A stretch of 64,000 nucleotides of DNA, taken from NCBI GenBank assembly GCA_013397115.1, contig VWZW01006279.1, positions 951,752 to 1,015,751 on the forward strand, given 5' to 3'. Shown in pieces: positions 11,000-24,260 of the stretch (its first letter is position 1; each line of letters starts with the position of its first letter). The stretch comes from Edolisoma coerulescens (Eukaryota > Chordata > Aves > Passeriformes > Campephagidae). The notes below the pieces were generated by a model, which saw only the letters and a list, made by a program, of their open reading frames with translations, ran no database searches and was not told where the DNA came from. A program made the position numbers and the translations under genes.

Positions 11000-13900
11000 T
11001 TACTGATTTTGCTGATCTCTACCGTATTCTCCCTAGGTGCTTTTCTTTTTCCCCACAGCTGAAGAAAATAGATTCCTATAATCTTTCCCATGCGGACTTC
11101 TGACTTATCGTTCTCATGCTCCTCTCCGCACGCCTGTAATTGTGTGATACCCTTTCTGAGACGGTGGGAGAAGGATTGCATGGAAACGGCATACTCGACT
11201 GCGATGTGCCGAGTACTTCTGGAAACTGTTTTCTCTCTAGCTGCCCAAGTGTGAAACATTTTTTACCCCAGTACTGTGGTCCAGTACATGAAAATCTTGA
11301 TACAGAGTGTTTTGAAAGCTTAAAGGCTGTAGTCTTTCTAAGCTCATCTGAAAAACTTAAAATGCTCTGTGAAAGAGCTAAGGCTCATGTCAAATTTTGC
11401 AAATACCCTGTTTTATTGACCTAATAGATATGCTTCTATGCTTTGTGTTCACTAAGAAAACTTTTCAACTCTGAGTTGACTAAAACTTGCACCAGAAGCA
11501 CCAGGAGACAAATAAAAAGAACCTACAGTGGAACATTAAAACATTCTGTGACTTTTGAAGCCAGTATTGCGATTTTGTATATATATATATGTATTTTTTT
11601 AAAATGTGATTCAGAAACTTCTCATGCTGCAGTTTGATACTGCTGCAGATTTGCCCCGTGTGACTTTCCAAAGTCCCAAAGGGGCCTTGAGTCAAATGAA
11701 GGATTAGAAGTGAGAGAGCTTCCCAGGTTTTCTGTACAGCCCTGTGGCAGGTAGCTCACAACACTTCCTTTGAGAATGAATAGTTACTACCTATTGCCTT
11801 GCAGTTTGTTGATTCACAGTTCCTACAGGAAACCATCTGTAAATATTAGCCTGTGTAATTTGTAGTGATATTAAACAAAGTGATGAGAATCCTACTTAAG
11901 AAAAAAATTGATAGCTTTCCATGTGGCTCCAAAAAGCTTTACACTGGTACTAGTTAGCACAGTGTAGGAATAGCACAGTTCTGGCTCAATTTATTCGTAA
12001 AAATGAAGGCTTAGTGAAACATTAATTTTCCAAAATTACAGAATGTTTTAATGTGATTGTAATTGCCCCTTTGTGCTTTTAATTTATTACCACTGTTATA
12101 ACAAATTATAACTCATTGTAACCAAATGGTTTAGATGTGAAAAAGCCAGGCTGGTATGCTGGCATCTTGTTATAAAGATGGTCTCTGTATAACACAATCA
12201 TAGCGTATCCATTCTGATTTACGTGGAGTAACTTACGCTGATTTGGGGGTTTCTTTTGCATCAGTATTGTGATGCTGTTATGTCTCAGGCTCAGTGTTTA
12301 ACATCTTCGCATCTTACCTTTCTATAATGTGTTTTCCTGGGGAGCTGCACTTAGATGCAGGACAGCTGGAAGAGCTGGGTGTTGTGCAAAGGAGGCACAG
12401 CAAACTCGCCCAAGTGATGCTGGGGAGGGGAGCCTTGTGGAAACTCTGATGTGAGCTAAGGAGTGTGTTGCAATGGTGTCTGATCAGCTGTTCCTCAGGA
12501 GCCAGAGTGACTCTGAACACCTAGCACTGTGTGTGTGCCTGGACACACTCCAAAGGCATTCCTACCCTATGGGACCAAAGTGTTAAGCCTTGCTGAACCA
12601 GATCCATGCCTGTTTGGGTGTGCCTACACTTCGTTCCTGTTATCAGGAGTGCTGAGGAGCCCAGCGCAGCAGGTGTCCACATGGAGGCCTGGTGCTGCAT
12701 GGTGCTGAGCAAGAGGTGCTGACTCAGACCGAGCACAGAGCCTGCATGCTCTGCTCCACAGTGCACAGAGATGAGCTCAGCAACAGTCCTGCATCTGGGC
12801 TGGATTTGTGCCGTGCCCTACCAAAGCCCAGACTGAGTTCAGTCTGGGGTTAATAGCCCTAACTCCATCCCAAAGCCTCTCAAATCCATCTGGACTTTGC
12901 TACCTAGCTCTCCTGGGAGCACAGGATAAGTGTAATTGGGTGAGCTCTACAAGATGCATTCATATTCTGTGCTACGTGGAAGTACTTGTATGGATGTGAA
13001 TCTTGCAGTGGTCTGGGATGCAGCCTTAGCTACTGAACTCAATCAGACCTGAATTGGCCCTGCACAGAGCTCATCCTGTTGCCTCTGTTGCTTCAGCATT
13101 CCAGATCTACAACTCATCACCTGTGGCATATCTGCAGATTGATTTTATCTGGTGTTGTATGTGTAGATGCATAAAGTAAAATGTGATTGGGTACAAAATA
13201 TCACTAAAAGCATTGAGAGGAATTTAGAGAGAGACTCAGTAGCACAAGGGGATTGTGTTTAAGACTAGGTCCATACCATGACACTTTACCATTAAATTTT
13301 TCTTATGGGAAAGGGAGCAGATCCATAGGAACATGAGATTTGCTATAGGAAAAACTGACTGTAGTACTAAACTTCAACTGTGCTTGTATGTTCCCTTTTT
13401 CAGTGTTTGTAATAGTCAGATATTTGTGTTCTCTTCCATTGCATGCTACAGTTCTAATCTAGAAAAGTGCTTAAATTATGTTCTTTAGAGCTTTACTGGA
13501 TCAGGGCCATTTTCAGTACTTCCAAAAAGTAAAGCCTAAAACATTCTCTGAAATCTTTGGCTAGAGATTGTCTAATATTATTCCTTACCCGTAAGGATCT
13601 TATCTTCACTCTCCCATAGGAACTGAAATAGCAAATGTCATGTATGCAGCCTTGGCAGGCAGTTTTGAACTTGGAGGACTTCTTTTGGTGAAGTAGTGTG
13701 GGCCAGCATGCCTGAGACATGTTCAAAGCCTTTTATCCTTCCTCATCCATTTGAAATACAAACAGACAATTCCCAGTTTCCAAAACAGGGCTAGACATAT
13801 ATTGTGATGGTGGCAGTGACTCGATAAGGAAATATGGGAAGCATAGTCTTCAGCTGACTCTATAGAATGTGCTTTATCCAAGAAGGAAAGAATCCCTTAG

Positions 13901-15900
13901 TGTAAAAATAAAGGAAATCATTATATTGAAATTTTTCATGTGCTAGGAACTGTTTATTGATTTGTAAACAGTCTTTGACACACTTTCCTTGTCAGTACTG
14001 CAAAATGCTTACCTTGGTAGATCAGTGACAGATGTCTAAGTTAGAAACTTCTCTTCATCTTCGGAGTTTGCTTGCATTAGTGGGGCCTCATGGCTCTTGC
14101 TTCTGATAACTGGAATGTATTCAAGCATGCTGTCTTATTCTGAATCAGTTTTTCTCTTCATTTTTGCTTAGAAGCCAAAGGGTGCTAGGGTGCTAGTAAC
14201 TCGAAAGTTATTATTGGTTTTTGTGGGGTTAGATTATCATGAACCCTCTATGCCTATTCAAGAAGGTAGAGGGCTAAAGAATGTGTTTTCAGGCAGCCTA
14301 TGCTATGAGCTATAGCACAGAGGAAGAAGTTTGAGTGGGGTGTTCACAGAGAGAATGTAACTCCACAAAGGACAATGAGTTGAGGACTCAGCTGTGCTTG
14401 CCATGGCAGGCCTACTGACAAATTCCAAGAACCCTGTACAAGCCTCTCCCCCAGCATACCTTGGGAATGGTTTTCAGTTTTTGAGACCCAGCTCACCTAT
14501 CAATAGTGTGGGATCTGTCTTTTTCATAGAAGACACAATAGTGTCAGTTCAGAGTCTCTCACTGTGGTTTATTAAAAATATATTTGCTTCAGATTTTTTG
14601 GGATTCAGAAGTTTGTCAGATGTGCTGTTGGTAATTTGGGACAGTTGGGTGCAGTGCAATGAGCACAGAACTGTCAGATTTGACTTCACATGGTCTATGT
14701 GAAGTTTTGTGAGGTGGTCTTCGAGAAAAGGTAGTGCTGGAGAGAATCTGTGAAATAGGAACAATTTTAGATTTCTCTTTATTGTTGAATGAGGTTTATT
14801 CCAGGCTTTAAACTGGGATAAGAAATGAAAAATAGTACATTTTCATTTCGCGTCATTGCATCCCTAGAGTTGCCCAAAAGTGGGTCTGCCCATGAGAGGG
14901 TTCATATTAACTTTATGAACTGTGTTAACTGAATTAAAAAATGGTTTTTTGTGTGGTGCCTGTATGGATACATAAGATATCCAACACCCTCAAATTCGAA
15001 TACTAGAATTGCTTATTTAATTAATTATTACTATTATTAATTACAATGTAACTGAGATTAATTTGTGGAAAAATTCCAGTTACTAAATCAACTACATGTC
15101 TCTGGAATGAATAGCAACAGGAAACTAAGATTTAAGTTCTGACCTTGAAATTCCAGTCTATTTATTGAACAAAATTTTCATATTCCTTTTCAATAAGGTG
15201 GCCTGTCCACCTAACTAAAGCTGGTATGTTAATTGCAGCAGGTTGAAATGATACATCATGGCTATAGAGTTCCCTTGTCATGTCCTTCCTACTGTACTTC
15301 CTATGGGGTTCACACAGGCCTTATTTTACCCACTTCATAAACAATCCTGCAAATATAGTCAAAGCTAGTAATAGTCCATGTGGCTCACAAATTACGGAAA
15401 ATGGCTACTGATGTTCATAGGGCTCTTCTAGAGGAAGAGACAAATTTTTTCTGCTGGGTCTTTGTTTGTTTCACCACTCCTAACATTCATCCTATCCAGT
15501 TAGCACACCATAACTCTCTGGGCTCTTCACCTGTGGAGCACAACCAGCTGGAGGTTCCCCTAGCAACAGAATTCCATCTAGGGTGATCACAATGGAAGAG
15601 TGGAAGCATCAGCAGCTGGAGGTTCCCTCTGGTGTTATATTTCTGTCCAAGTCTGTCAACAACTGGAACTCTATCATCTGGAAGTTCCTACCTTGGTGGC
15701 CAAGATAGGGGTTGATGGCAATATGAAAGTACTGGCCAAGGTTGGGGAGAGAGGAGACTGCTGCCGGTAATGTGACCAAACAGTCCCAAAGGAAGGGTGA
15801 CACCGTTCAGTTCAATATATTCTGAGTTAGAAACTCAGCCCTGCAAGATCAGTTTCCACTTTCTCTGGTCTGTCATGCCATATGATACCCTTGAATGTTG
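11000..15900. other. Non-coding stretch downstream of CpG island
   Basis: No gene or mobile element recognised. 12310-13080 is somewhat richer in G+C and could be an old, unrecognisable repeat. 15000-15060 is strongly AT-rich with repeated ATTA/TTAATTA. Probably intron. Confidence 0.45.
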
Positions 15901-15914
15901 TGTTTCAGCACAGT

Positions 15915-16673
15915 TTCATGAGGTTCAACAAGACTCAGGGCCAAGTGCTGCGCTTGGGTCACAACAACCCCAGGCAGCACTACAGGCTGGGAGAAGAGTG
16001 GCTGGAAAGCTGCCCAGTGGAAAAGGGCCTGGGGGTGCTAGTCAACAGGGGCTGAACAAGAGCCAATGTGTGCCCAGGTGGCCAAGAAGGCCAATGGCAT
16101 CCTGGCCTGTGTCAGCAATAGTGTGGCCAGCAGTGATTGTTCCCCTGTACTCAGCACTGGTGAGGCCACACCTTGGGTTCAGTTTTGGGCTCCTCACCCC
16201 AAGAAAGACATTGAGGTGATGGAGCATGTCCAGAGAAGGGCAATGGAGCTGGGGAAGGGTCTGGAGCACAAGTCCTATGAAGAGCAACTGAGGGAGCCAT
16301 GGGTGTTTAGCCTGGAGAAAAGGAGGCTCAGGGGGGACCTTATCACTCTCTACAACTGCCTGAAAGGAGGGTGTAGCCAGGTGGGGGTCGGTCTAATCTC
16401 CCAAGTAGCAAGAGACAGGATGAGAAGTGGCCTCAAGTTGCATCAGTGGATATTTAGACTAGATATAAGGAAAAACTTCTTTGTGGAGAGGGTGGTCAGG
16501 CACTGGAACAAGCTGTCCATGGAATAGACATCACCATCCCTAGAAAAGTTCAAAAAAAAGGTGAATGTAGCACTTAGGGATATGGTTTACTGATGAATAT
16601 GGCAGTGCTGGGTTAACAGCTGAACTCAGTCATCTTATAGGTCTTTTCCAACCTAAACAATTCTATGATTCTA
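15915..16673 (+). mobile_element. CR1 LINE, 5'-truncated, sense
   Basis: This is the 3' part of a CR1 retrotransposon, the dominant avian LINE. The + strand encodes the C-terminal part of the ORF2 reverse transcriptase in decayed form: residues such as KLPSGKGPGGA, GLEHKSYEEQLREPWVF, SLEKRRLRGDLITLYN and NFFVERVVRHWNKL match the usual CR1 C-terminus. It is broken by at least one frame change near 16050. It ends with the family's 3' tail (CTTTTCCAACCT, then ATTCTATGATT) rather than poly(A). CR1 copies are normally truncated at the 5' end and lack target-site duplications, as here. Inactive. Confidence 0.95.
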
Positions 16674-16821
16674 ATTTAATAAACCCCATCACTGCTGTAC
16701 AGGAAGCAGGGACAGACAAAAGCAAGGCAAGCTGAATCCCCCAGACACCTGCTGGTCTACCCAACAGTATCGGTGGGCACAGACTCTGGACACTGATCTG
16801 CATGATAGGTTGCCAAAATTG

Positions 16822-16855
16822 CTCTTAGGATTTCTCTTAGATGAAATCCTAAGAG
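16822..16855. repeat. Perfect 13-bp inverted repeat, 8-nt loop
   Basis: CTCTTAGGATTTC and GAAATCCTAAGAG are exact reverse complements separated by TCTTAGAT. The loop itself repeats the arm's CTTAG core. It lies about 150 bases beyond the CR1 3' end. It is too short for a canonical microRNA hairpin and could be a small templated inversion. Confidence 0.7.
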
Positions 16856-17422
16856 AAAAAAAATATTGAGTGGTTGGTAAAGCCAGCAGATAGGGAGGAA
16901 CTCTCTATAACTTCAGGGCAGAGGCTAACTTGATTATCCTGAATAACATCCTGCAGGGCCGTGAGGAAGTGAAGCCTCAGCAGTGAGCCCAGCTAATAAC
17001 TAGGGTCCTGTCTTAACAGAACCATAGCTACTCCTGTGGCTGAGGTAATTGGCTCCTCACTTAAATGCTGAGGCTATTAACAGTTTTCCTATTTGAGAGA
17101 GGAGGAAGAATAGATTTTTTTTTTTTCACAGTAAAGCTTATTTTATTTAGTAGGGGTTTTGTTTGTTTTCTCCTTTCAGGGAATAACAGAGAATTTTCTT
17201 TTCAACCCTCAGTTGTCTAATAGCATATATACAGACTTTGTTTTTGTTTGGCCAACCCATGCTGCACTCTTTTTCCTTAGGAATCACCATTTCCAGTGCA
17301 GATTTAAAATGCTGAAGTTAAAAGTGTGTAGCTGGTTACCTTAATATACGATAAATGCTGTGCATGTTTTCTCTAGTGGACCCTTCTCCTTTCCCCCTTT
17401 CCCCCTTTCTCTTTTTCTCTAG

Positions 17423-17480
17423 AGGACACTTCAGAAGGGTGGTTATGGCAGGTGATTTGAGGTTAATAACAGTTGAGAAA
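17423..17480 (+). CDS. Candidate small coding exon, unknown protein
   Basis: The acceptor is among the strongest in the window: about 40 bases of nearly pure C and T end in TTTTCTCTAG. The donor is AGAAA-GTAAGT. Of the 58 enclosed bases only one frame is open, reading one base plus GHFRRVVMAGDLRLITVEK and ending at phase 0. The frame needs a preceding exon that supplies two bases. The acceptor region contains an imperfect direct repeat: TTTTCTCTAG at 17367-17376 is followed by TGGACCCTT, and the second copy at 17413-17422 by AGGACACTT. So two alternative acceptors exist. The protein is not recognised. A chance splice-like pair in an intron is the main alternative. Confidence 0.35.
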
Positions 17481-19068
17481 GTAAGTCTACCCATAGTGCT
17501 TAATTTTGAATAGATTTATCCTTAAATATCTATCCTTGCATACAGGTCAACTTGTAAAACCCGAACCTTCACGTAGAGCTTGCTCCGGATTTTCATGAAG
17601 ATTTTAGCTGTCTGAAGTTAAGTTTTATTTTTCTAGCTATTAAAGTAAAAACTGCATTTAACATTTTAAAGAACTTTGTTAGCTTCTTTTCAGATGTGGC
17701 AGCTGGGATTCCAGGTTGAGTGACAGATAAATGTAGATGATGCAGAGGGTCATCTGATCAGAACTATAAACTCTCAGAGGAAGACAAGACTAAGCATGGT
17801 GTGTTGCAAGAGGCATCTCAACCTTTAACGTAGCTTTTGTATAGGTTTCTCCAAGATAGTTTGCTCTTAAGACTGGAGCAAGAACATAGAATTAGTCTTT
17901 TTTACTGGAGTTGTAATTAATTTTGATAGACTCCATTGGCCAGGCTGCCCTCTTCAAATACCTTATTTGATAAAGGAAGGATCCTTCCTTGCTGCTGTGA
18001 CTTTGTGTTTTCTAAAAACTTGACAAAATTGTTATTTCAGTAGATGGCAGAATTCTGGTTGAGGTCATTAAGATAAGATAAGCTTAGAAATCTGCTTTTG
18101 TCTAGAAACTCTTGCTCTTACAGTCCAGCCTTCTTAGGAGCCAATTAATTGCAGTCTGAAACTGCAAAGAAGAAAGAAATTGGAATTTGTATTTGTCTGC
18201 ATATACGTAAATATATGTCTGAAGGACAACACTTTATGCTATTTTTCTCTTATTTTTCCTCAAAACTTTTCACCCTTTTGGCTATGCAGCATTGTCTCTG
18301 TTCCAAAAACCAGATTTCACAGTGGTCATCCATGTATTTTAGATAAGTAAACCTGTTCTAATGGATGCTTTGAACATGAACTCCTACCCATGTAATTATG
18401 ATTTATTAGATATTAATCTATAGTTATGCATTAGCAATCTTTAATGACTCATTTTCTTTCTAAAGCTTGTGGGGGAAAATAGCTGCACTTAAATACTTAC
18501 AGAAAGTAATTCAGAAATTAGATTTACTCATAAAATTATATTTATTGTCCATGAGCTCTTGGCACAAATTTAATGTAAAACTGAGATCCTGTAAGTTGGG
18601 GTCAATTAGGGGTGATTTTGAAAATAGCTTATTTAGTTGTTTTGGCCAACTACAGCTCACTTAGTTGTGTCCTGTGGTCATTATTCAATTCAGTGCCTTA
18701 AAGTCTGTCCTAATAGCAAAGCATCCATTGTCTTCAACAGTGGGACTGGTGAGTCTACCAGGAGTAAAGCACACATTTAGTACTCTGCATTTTTTTGGAC
18801 TGCAGAACCTAAACATAAGCGGAGTGTATTTATGTGAGTTACATGTATGTGTGCTTACACTGTACATGTGTATATATAATACAGTAAATGTGCAGTCACA
18901 ATCTGAAAGTATTTATCCTGTATCTTTGTTCCTCCTAAGCATCGGCCACTTTTAGTCCATTGGTTCAACAAGACCAAGTCATTTGATAGAAATTCTTAAT
19001 AACTTTAAACAGAATTTGGAGATCTGTCATTTGATTAAGTATAAAGGATTAAACCTTTAAGTCTTTCT

Positions 19069-19122
19069 GTTTGTTTGTTTGTTTTGGGGGGGGTGGGTAG
19101 GGGTTGGAGTGGAGGGCTAGGG
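19069..19122. repeat. (GTTT)n followed by G-rich low-complexity tract
   Basis: A short GTTT tetranucleotide run leads into a G-rich tract containing a run of seven or more G. The tract has G-quadruplex-like spacing, though the short runs are irregular. Confidence 0.7.
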
Positions 19123-21154
19123 GGTATATGAAGAGGCATGTCTGCCAGAAATTTTTCTACGGCCCTTAGATATCCCAGCTTTTTACTGGAATGACCATTC
19201 ATGAAACATTCATTTGGATATCATGAAGTAAAGCATGTCCCCTTCCCCTGGCTCCAGTTTTCACACATCCACACCGTATTTCTACCTCTTCCGCTTTTTC
19301 TGTCTTCCTTTCCTACAGCTTCTTTTTGTGTAAGTTTGATCTCTAAATGGTCCTGGCCTAAGGACTGTGATGGACAACCTAGCAATTTACAGGCTTAAGG
19401 TCATTTTCTTTGATCTCTAAGGAGACAAAAGGAGGACTATGAAATACTATAAATATTGAAAGCAGATATTGTGAATCAGCCCCAATCCTGTTGCTGAACT
19501 GAATATCACTGTAACAGTGAACATGAAATTTGTGACTTAGGTGAGACATGCTACTTAATGTCAGGTTTTGCAGTATTTGTGTGTGTGTTGGGTTTAATTT
19601 CTTTTATTTTGAGAACTGAAAACTTAATTTGGTAGGAAACCCAGTGTTTAGCTTCTTAAGTGGTGAGATATGAGAAGCACTCCTGATCTGAAGTAGGGAA
19701 ACTCTGGAAGTTTTAGAAATGTTTTGCCACTGAATGATTATGTTACAGTAACAGTGCATGATGACACCGTGTTCTTCAGGCACATGCTTTTTAATTCTTT
19801 GAATAAAAGACCTATTTTGCACTTATTAATCTCCCTCACCAACCATTCTGGACCACAGCATTACAGACTGAAGTTCACACATACGTGTAAGTAAGTTTAA
19901 GTTCTAATTGTACTTATGTACTCCCAGGTGAAAAGGGGGGAAGTGTTATCAGGAATACAGGAATGATTTCGTGTCATTGTATATGAATAGGCAAACTGTA
20001 AGTGGATGACCTTTAAGCAAAATGAGAATTCATTAGGGTTAGCAGCCATGATTTTCAGAAAAAGCATCATAGTGTTGCTGTTAAGATTATTAGCTTCTTT
20101 AGAGATTTGTCAGTGTGGATAAACCAAAAAAACCTCATGTCATTTGGCATACTAGCAAATGCCAGTGACTGTACTTAGCCGAAACTAAAGAAGATAACCT
20201 CAAATCTTATGATACCCTTGCATGCCTCTGCATTATGTTCTGTGAGGATAGAGTGTTTTTCTTTACATCTTTGCATGTACGACTGTAAATTCAGAAGAAG
20301 GATTTGTATACTAAACACCAGATTTAAATACTTAAAGCTGCACAAAATGATTTCAGTAATGCATGGATCAACCTACTGACAGGCTGCAGAAGTCTTGCTT
20401 GCTCTACCTGGTGCAGGTCTTAATTGTCTCAGCGTGCTAATCAGTAATAGCAATATGGGAAATGCCTGACAGCCTGGAATCAGCGGTGATTTTTCATTAA
20501 GAGAATCATCTCGGCATTTTGTGGTGGTTATAAATCTACTACGTGTATATGTATATATATAATGCTATAGCTTCTGCTTTTTATACAGATGTATTACTGA
20601 TTTTAGACTCCAGGTTGTTTTCTGTCACTCAGTTCAGGGAATTATTGCTTATATATATGCAACTGTGGAAGAGAAGCAGTCAGGTGCTCAACAGTTATGA
20701 GGATAGAGTCTAAAATGAGTCACACTGGAATTTGACTATTTCTTATAGTAACTTGTCAAAACATTGGATTGTAATACAAAGCTTGCTGGAATACTTTCTG
20801 CACATGTAGAATGTGCTTTTCCTTTTGTTAATTTTCAAAGAAGTAGAATTAAAAAATATGGACACAGTCATCTTAATTTTTTCTTTAGATCAGAAAATGT
20901 AATATTTTGTTCAAACATTTTAATAGAACAATTACTCTTTTGTTTTTAAATAAAATTTTCAAGTGAATTAACTGCTTGTGACAGGTGTGTTTTGAACAGT
21001 TGTAGAGAATTAAGTCCTTTTCTACTACATCATATAACAGCATCAGTTAAAGATTTCTTTATCTGTTGTCTTTAGGCATCACAGCTTTCTTTTTGAATGA
21101 CCATTCCTAAAAGTAAAGGGAAGTAGTAATACCAAAATCTCCTCTGTTTTTTTC

Positions 21155-21171
21155 TTTTTTTTTTTTTTTTT
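21155..21171. repeat. T17 homopolymer
   Basis: Seventeen T in a row, preceded by another T run with one C between. Antisense this is poly(A), but no retrocopied gene body is visible beside it. Confidence 0.9.
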
Positions 21172-23449
21172 CTGAGGTTGGTTGTTGTCTGCTTGGATAA
21201 TTGATGCGTCTTCACCTTGAACTATGCTGAGATTGCTGGCTGACTTCTTGTCCTTGAAGAGCATGAACATGAGAACTTTCGACCTGGATTAGATTTTGAG
21301 GTAATGATCTTGAAGTACAGGACCAATATTGGGGTGCCATTCTGCTGTTATTTTTGCTGCAATTAGCATCTAAAATACTAAATAAACAGTGTTCTCCAGT
21401 TCTTTTCCTCCCGTGCCTGTCATTAACAGTGCACAAAGGTTTAGTGCAATCTCCTTTAATAACAGGAATAGAAAAAGGAAGAAATAGCTACATGCTTATT
21501 AGAAACAAAATCAATTATTACTTTTAAAAACTACCTGCTTTCAATTAAGCAGGAAATTATCTAACCGGTTACTTGATTTGCTCTGGCTGGCAGACTCTCA
21601 ACTGCTTTATGCTGAGTGGAGCATGAAATTAAATATGTAACAACTATCCTAATGGTTATGTTTTTAGAAAACCAGCATTTAGAAATGGTATTTTGCATAG
21701 TTTCAAGAGAAATAATGACACAAAATAAATTACTATTGCTTCAATGCATTTGATATTTAAAAGAAAGATATTACTTAATTGTTGATTCTCTTATTCTGAT
21801 TAATAAAAAAACAATCTTTGGTTTGAGTGATGCAGATCTATACTTGGGAATTGGGTTATTTGTTTAGGTGGTTGCCTTCCCCCCTGCTTTCAGATTGTGT
21901 GTAGTGGGTGAAATTGTTGCTGTTCGTCTCTTGCTGTTTTAAGTGTTAAGATAGCCCCCATGAGTATCAATTCTGTGTACAATGTGCCTTTTGGTAAAAT
22001 TTTCGTAGGGATCTTCAAGAGATTTTTAACTTCTCTGTTTGGTGCTATTTGCTGGATCATTCTCAGGATACAGAAGCTGGAACCCATGGTTTTTACTGCT
22101 TAAGAGTAATTTTCCATTTTGGAGGAAACCCCTTGGAGTTCAATACTGCCTCACATAGATGCCTTTAAAAAAACCGTGGGAACCTGATGCAGAATGCTTC
22201 TGATTGTATATTAGGAGAGAGGTGAAGCTGATGGTCCAAGATCAGGTGTGTCAAAGTGCTTGAATCATCCAGTTCTTCGTGTATATTAGCATCAACTCAC
22301 CATCCCTCTCCCTGGCCCCAAAATTTTGCAAGCATTTACAATGGCAGGATGATCCACAAATTTGCACCATGTAAACTTGGCTATGCTTCCATCCAGGAAA
22401 TTTATTTAGATTTGAATTTAATGCCTTTGATTTGATTAACTTTGTGACACTAATCCACAGACTTCATTATATTTATCACTGTATCAACTTCACTGTATTT
22501 ATCACTTTCAGTTTTATTTAGATTTAGCAATAGAGAAATAATTTATACTATAATCCGAAATTAGAATGAGTTTTTTTAAACTATATCAAACAGCTACATG
22601 GATCATGGAAGTTTTCCTTTTTTAACATCAGTTAATAAAAATATTCTAGTGCCATAATTATGATTTGGGAGGCAGTAACTCACCACATTCCCCAATAACC
22701 AGATATAGACTATTTTGTTCTTCAGTTGGGTTTTAATGCTATCTGGTTTACAAAGAAAATGCCTCATTTTGTAGATTCTCTAATGGACACATTTCTGTTC
22801 TCTGGAAAATTGTGAATTTGAGCCTCCAAAGCAGTAAAATTGTTGGTCTTTGCTTTGAGTCTTGACTCAGACATTCATTATCTGCCATAACTTTTGAAAA
22901 AGCTTTGAAATTTGGTAGAAAGTGGTGGTTCTTCCACAGTAAAGTAATCCCACTCTTAGATTGCAGGAGTGATGGTTGTGATAGCAACTGCCTGCATCTT
23001 ATGAAAATTACTTGTTAGTTGTTAGTTGGTCATTAGTCTGCCAGGCCATTCTGTTCTGTTTCTTGAATGGAGGACACTTTTAAAATTGTCCCAAAGAACA
23101 AAAATTAATAAAAATAAGCTCTGATTAAGTTGAACCAGAATAAAAAAAAGAATGTCTGTTTTTTCATTTTTGTTTAGACCCCTTTACCCCTCTCTGTCAT
23201 GCAATTGAGAAGCTGTCTCAAATTCTTCAACAATCTAAAATGACTTTTGTGTTCCAGCGACAACTTGATGAAAAGAGTGGCAAAAAACCCCCAACTTGAG
23301 GAAATGAGCTCAGACATTTGAAGTACTTAGATCAGCATCCCTATATGTCACCCCAATTTTCTCAGAATTCTCCAGTCACAATCTTGAGGAAAAGTCACCT
23401 TTCCTTATTCATGTCTTTGGCATCAATCTTCTTTCACCGTAGCCTGCAA

Positions 23450-23600
23450 TGAGAATCACTGAGCTGAAAACCAGCCTGCTCTCCCTCAGTGATGCCTTCC
23501 CTGGAAGTTGATGGTGTCCTGTCAGCAGCTCAGCCAGACAGAACCACCGGCGCCATCTTCATTAGGGGAAAAGCTAATATAAACAAATAAAGGCGTTAGT
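23450..23600. promoter_or_regulatory. Candidate regulatory patch with forkhead and GGCGCCATCTT motifs
   Basis: A locally GC-richer patch, free of repeats, holds GGCGCCATCTT (YY1-like GCCATCTT core) at about 23549 and TAAACAAATAAA at 23580 (forkhead core TAAACA), with ATTA and TAAT cores between them. The mixture of dense motifs resembles a conserved non-coding element. Conservation cannot be seen from one sequence. Confidence 0.25.
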
Positions 23601-24260
23601 GGAGATAGCAGAGTGAGGGGATTACTGAAAAATGCCTTGCAGAGTCAGTTGCTGGGCCTTTAGTTTTAAAAATATATAAATGTTATATGAATCTCAAATC
23701 CGCTTTTATTTACATAAAATATTTATACACCAAGCAAGACAATTTCACAACTTTAAAATGTATTTTCCTGTTAGATTAATCTTTTCATATGCTAACCACA
23801 TTACAAGTAAACATTTTCATACTCTCCACTACATGAATGTGGCTAAAAGCTTCCTTGTTATTTTATAGTTACAGCATTTCAAATGTATCTTTTTTTGACA
23901 TGGTTAGGCAGCCTGCCAGTTTTACCACTAAATTATAGCAGAGAAAACACTCAGTAGAATTTGATTAGATTTCTTCCTTCTCCCCATGAGTAAGGCGAAG
24001 CAAATTTATGTTCAAAATGCAAGCTGGGTTCTGAAGAATTGAATATAGATCTGTATTTGTAGTGTTAAAAATGCAGGCGAATTTTGTAGGGGAAAATAGA
24101 TCTTGTTTATAGTGCTGTTTTATATTACTGTTGCGTTTTGTTCTGTCCCTATCTGTAGAATGATAGAAAAATATTAGGCAATACTAAAGTTAAGATTTGT
24201 ATTTCAGAGAATTAGAGATGAATATATCCTTATCTTTGCTACTAGCAAACAATTACATTA

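Larger units (their letters stand above)
16680..24260. other. AT-rich stretch, mostly without genes
   Basis: Contains the candidate exon at 17423-17480, T/G-rich low complexity at 19069-19100, a T17 run at 21155-21171, short direct repeats near 22471-22506 and a candidate regulatory patch at 23450-23600. Otherwise it is intron-like AT-rich DNA without recognisable repeats. Confidence 0.45.

Noticed and set aside
10372..11259. 295-codon - strand open frame over the CpG island
   Set aside because: High GC removes stop codons in all frames; the arginine/glycine/alanine composition is what random GC-rich DNA gives, and several overlapping frames are equally open.
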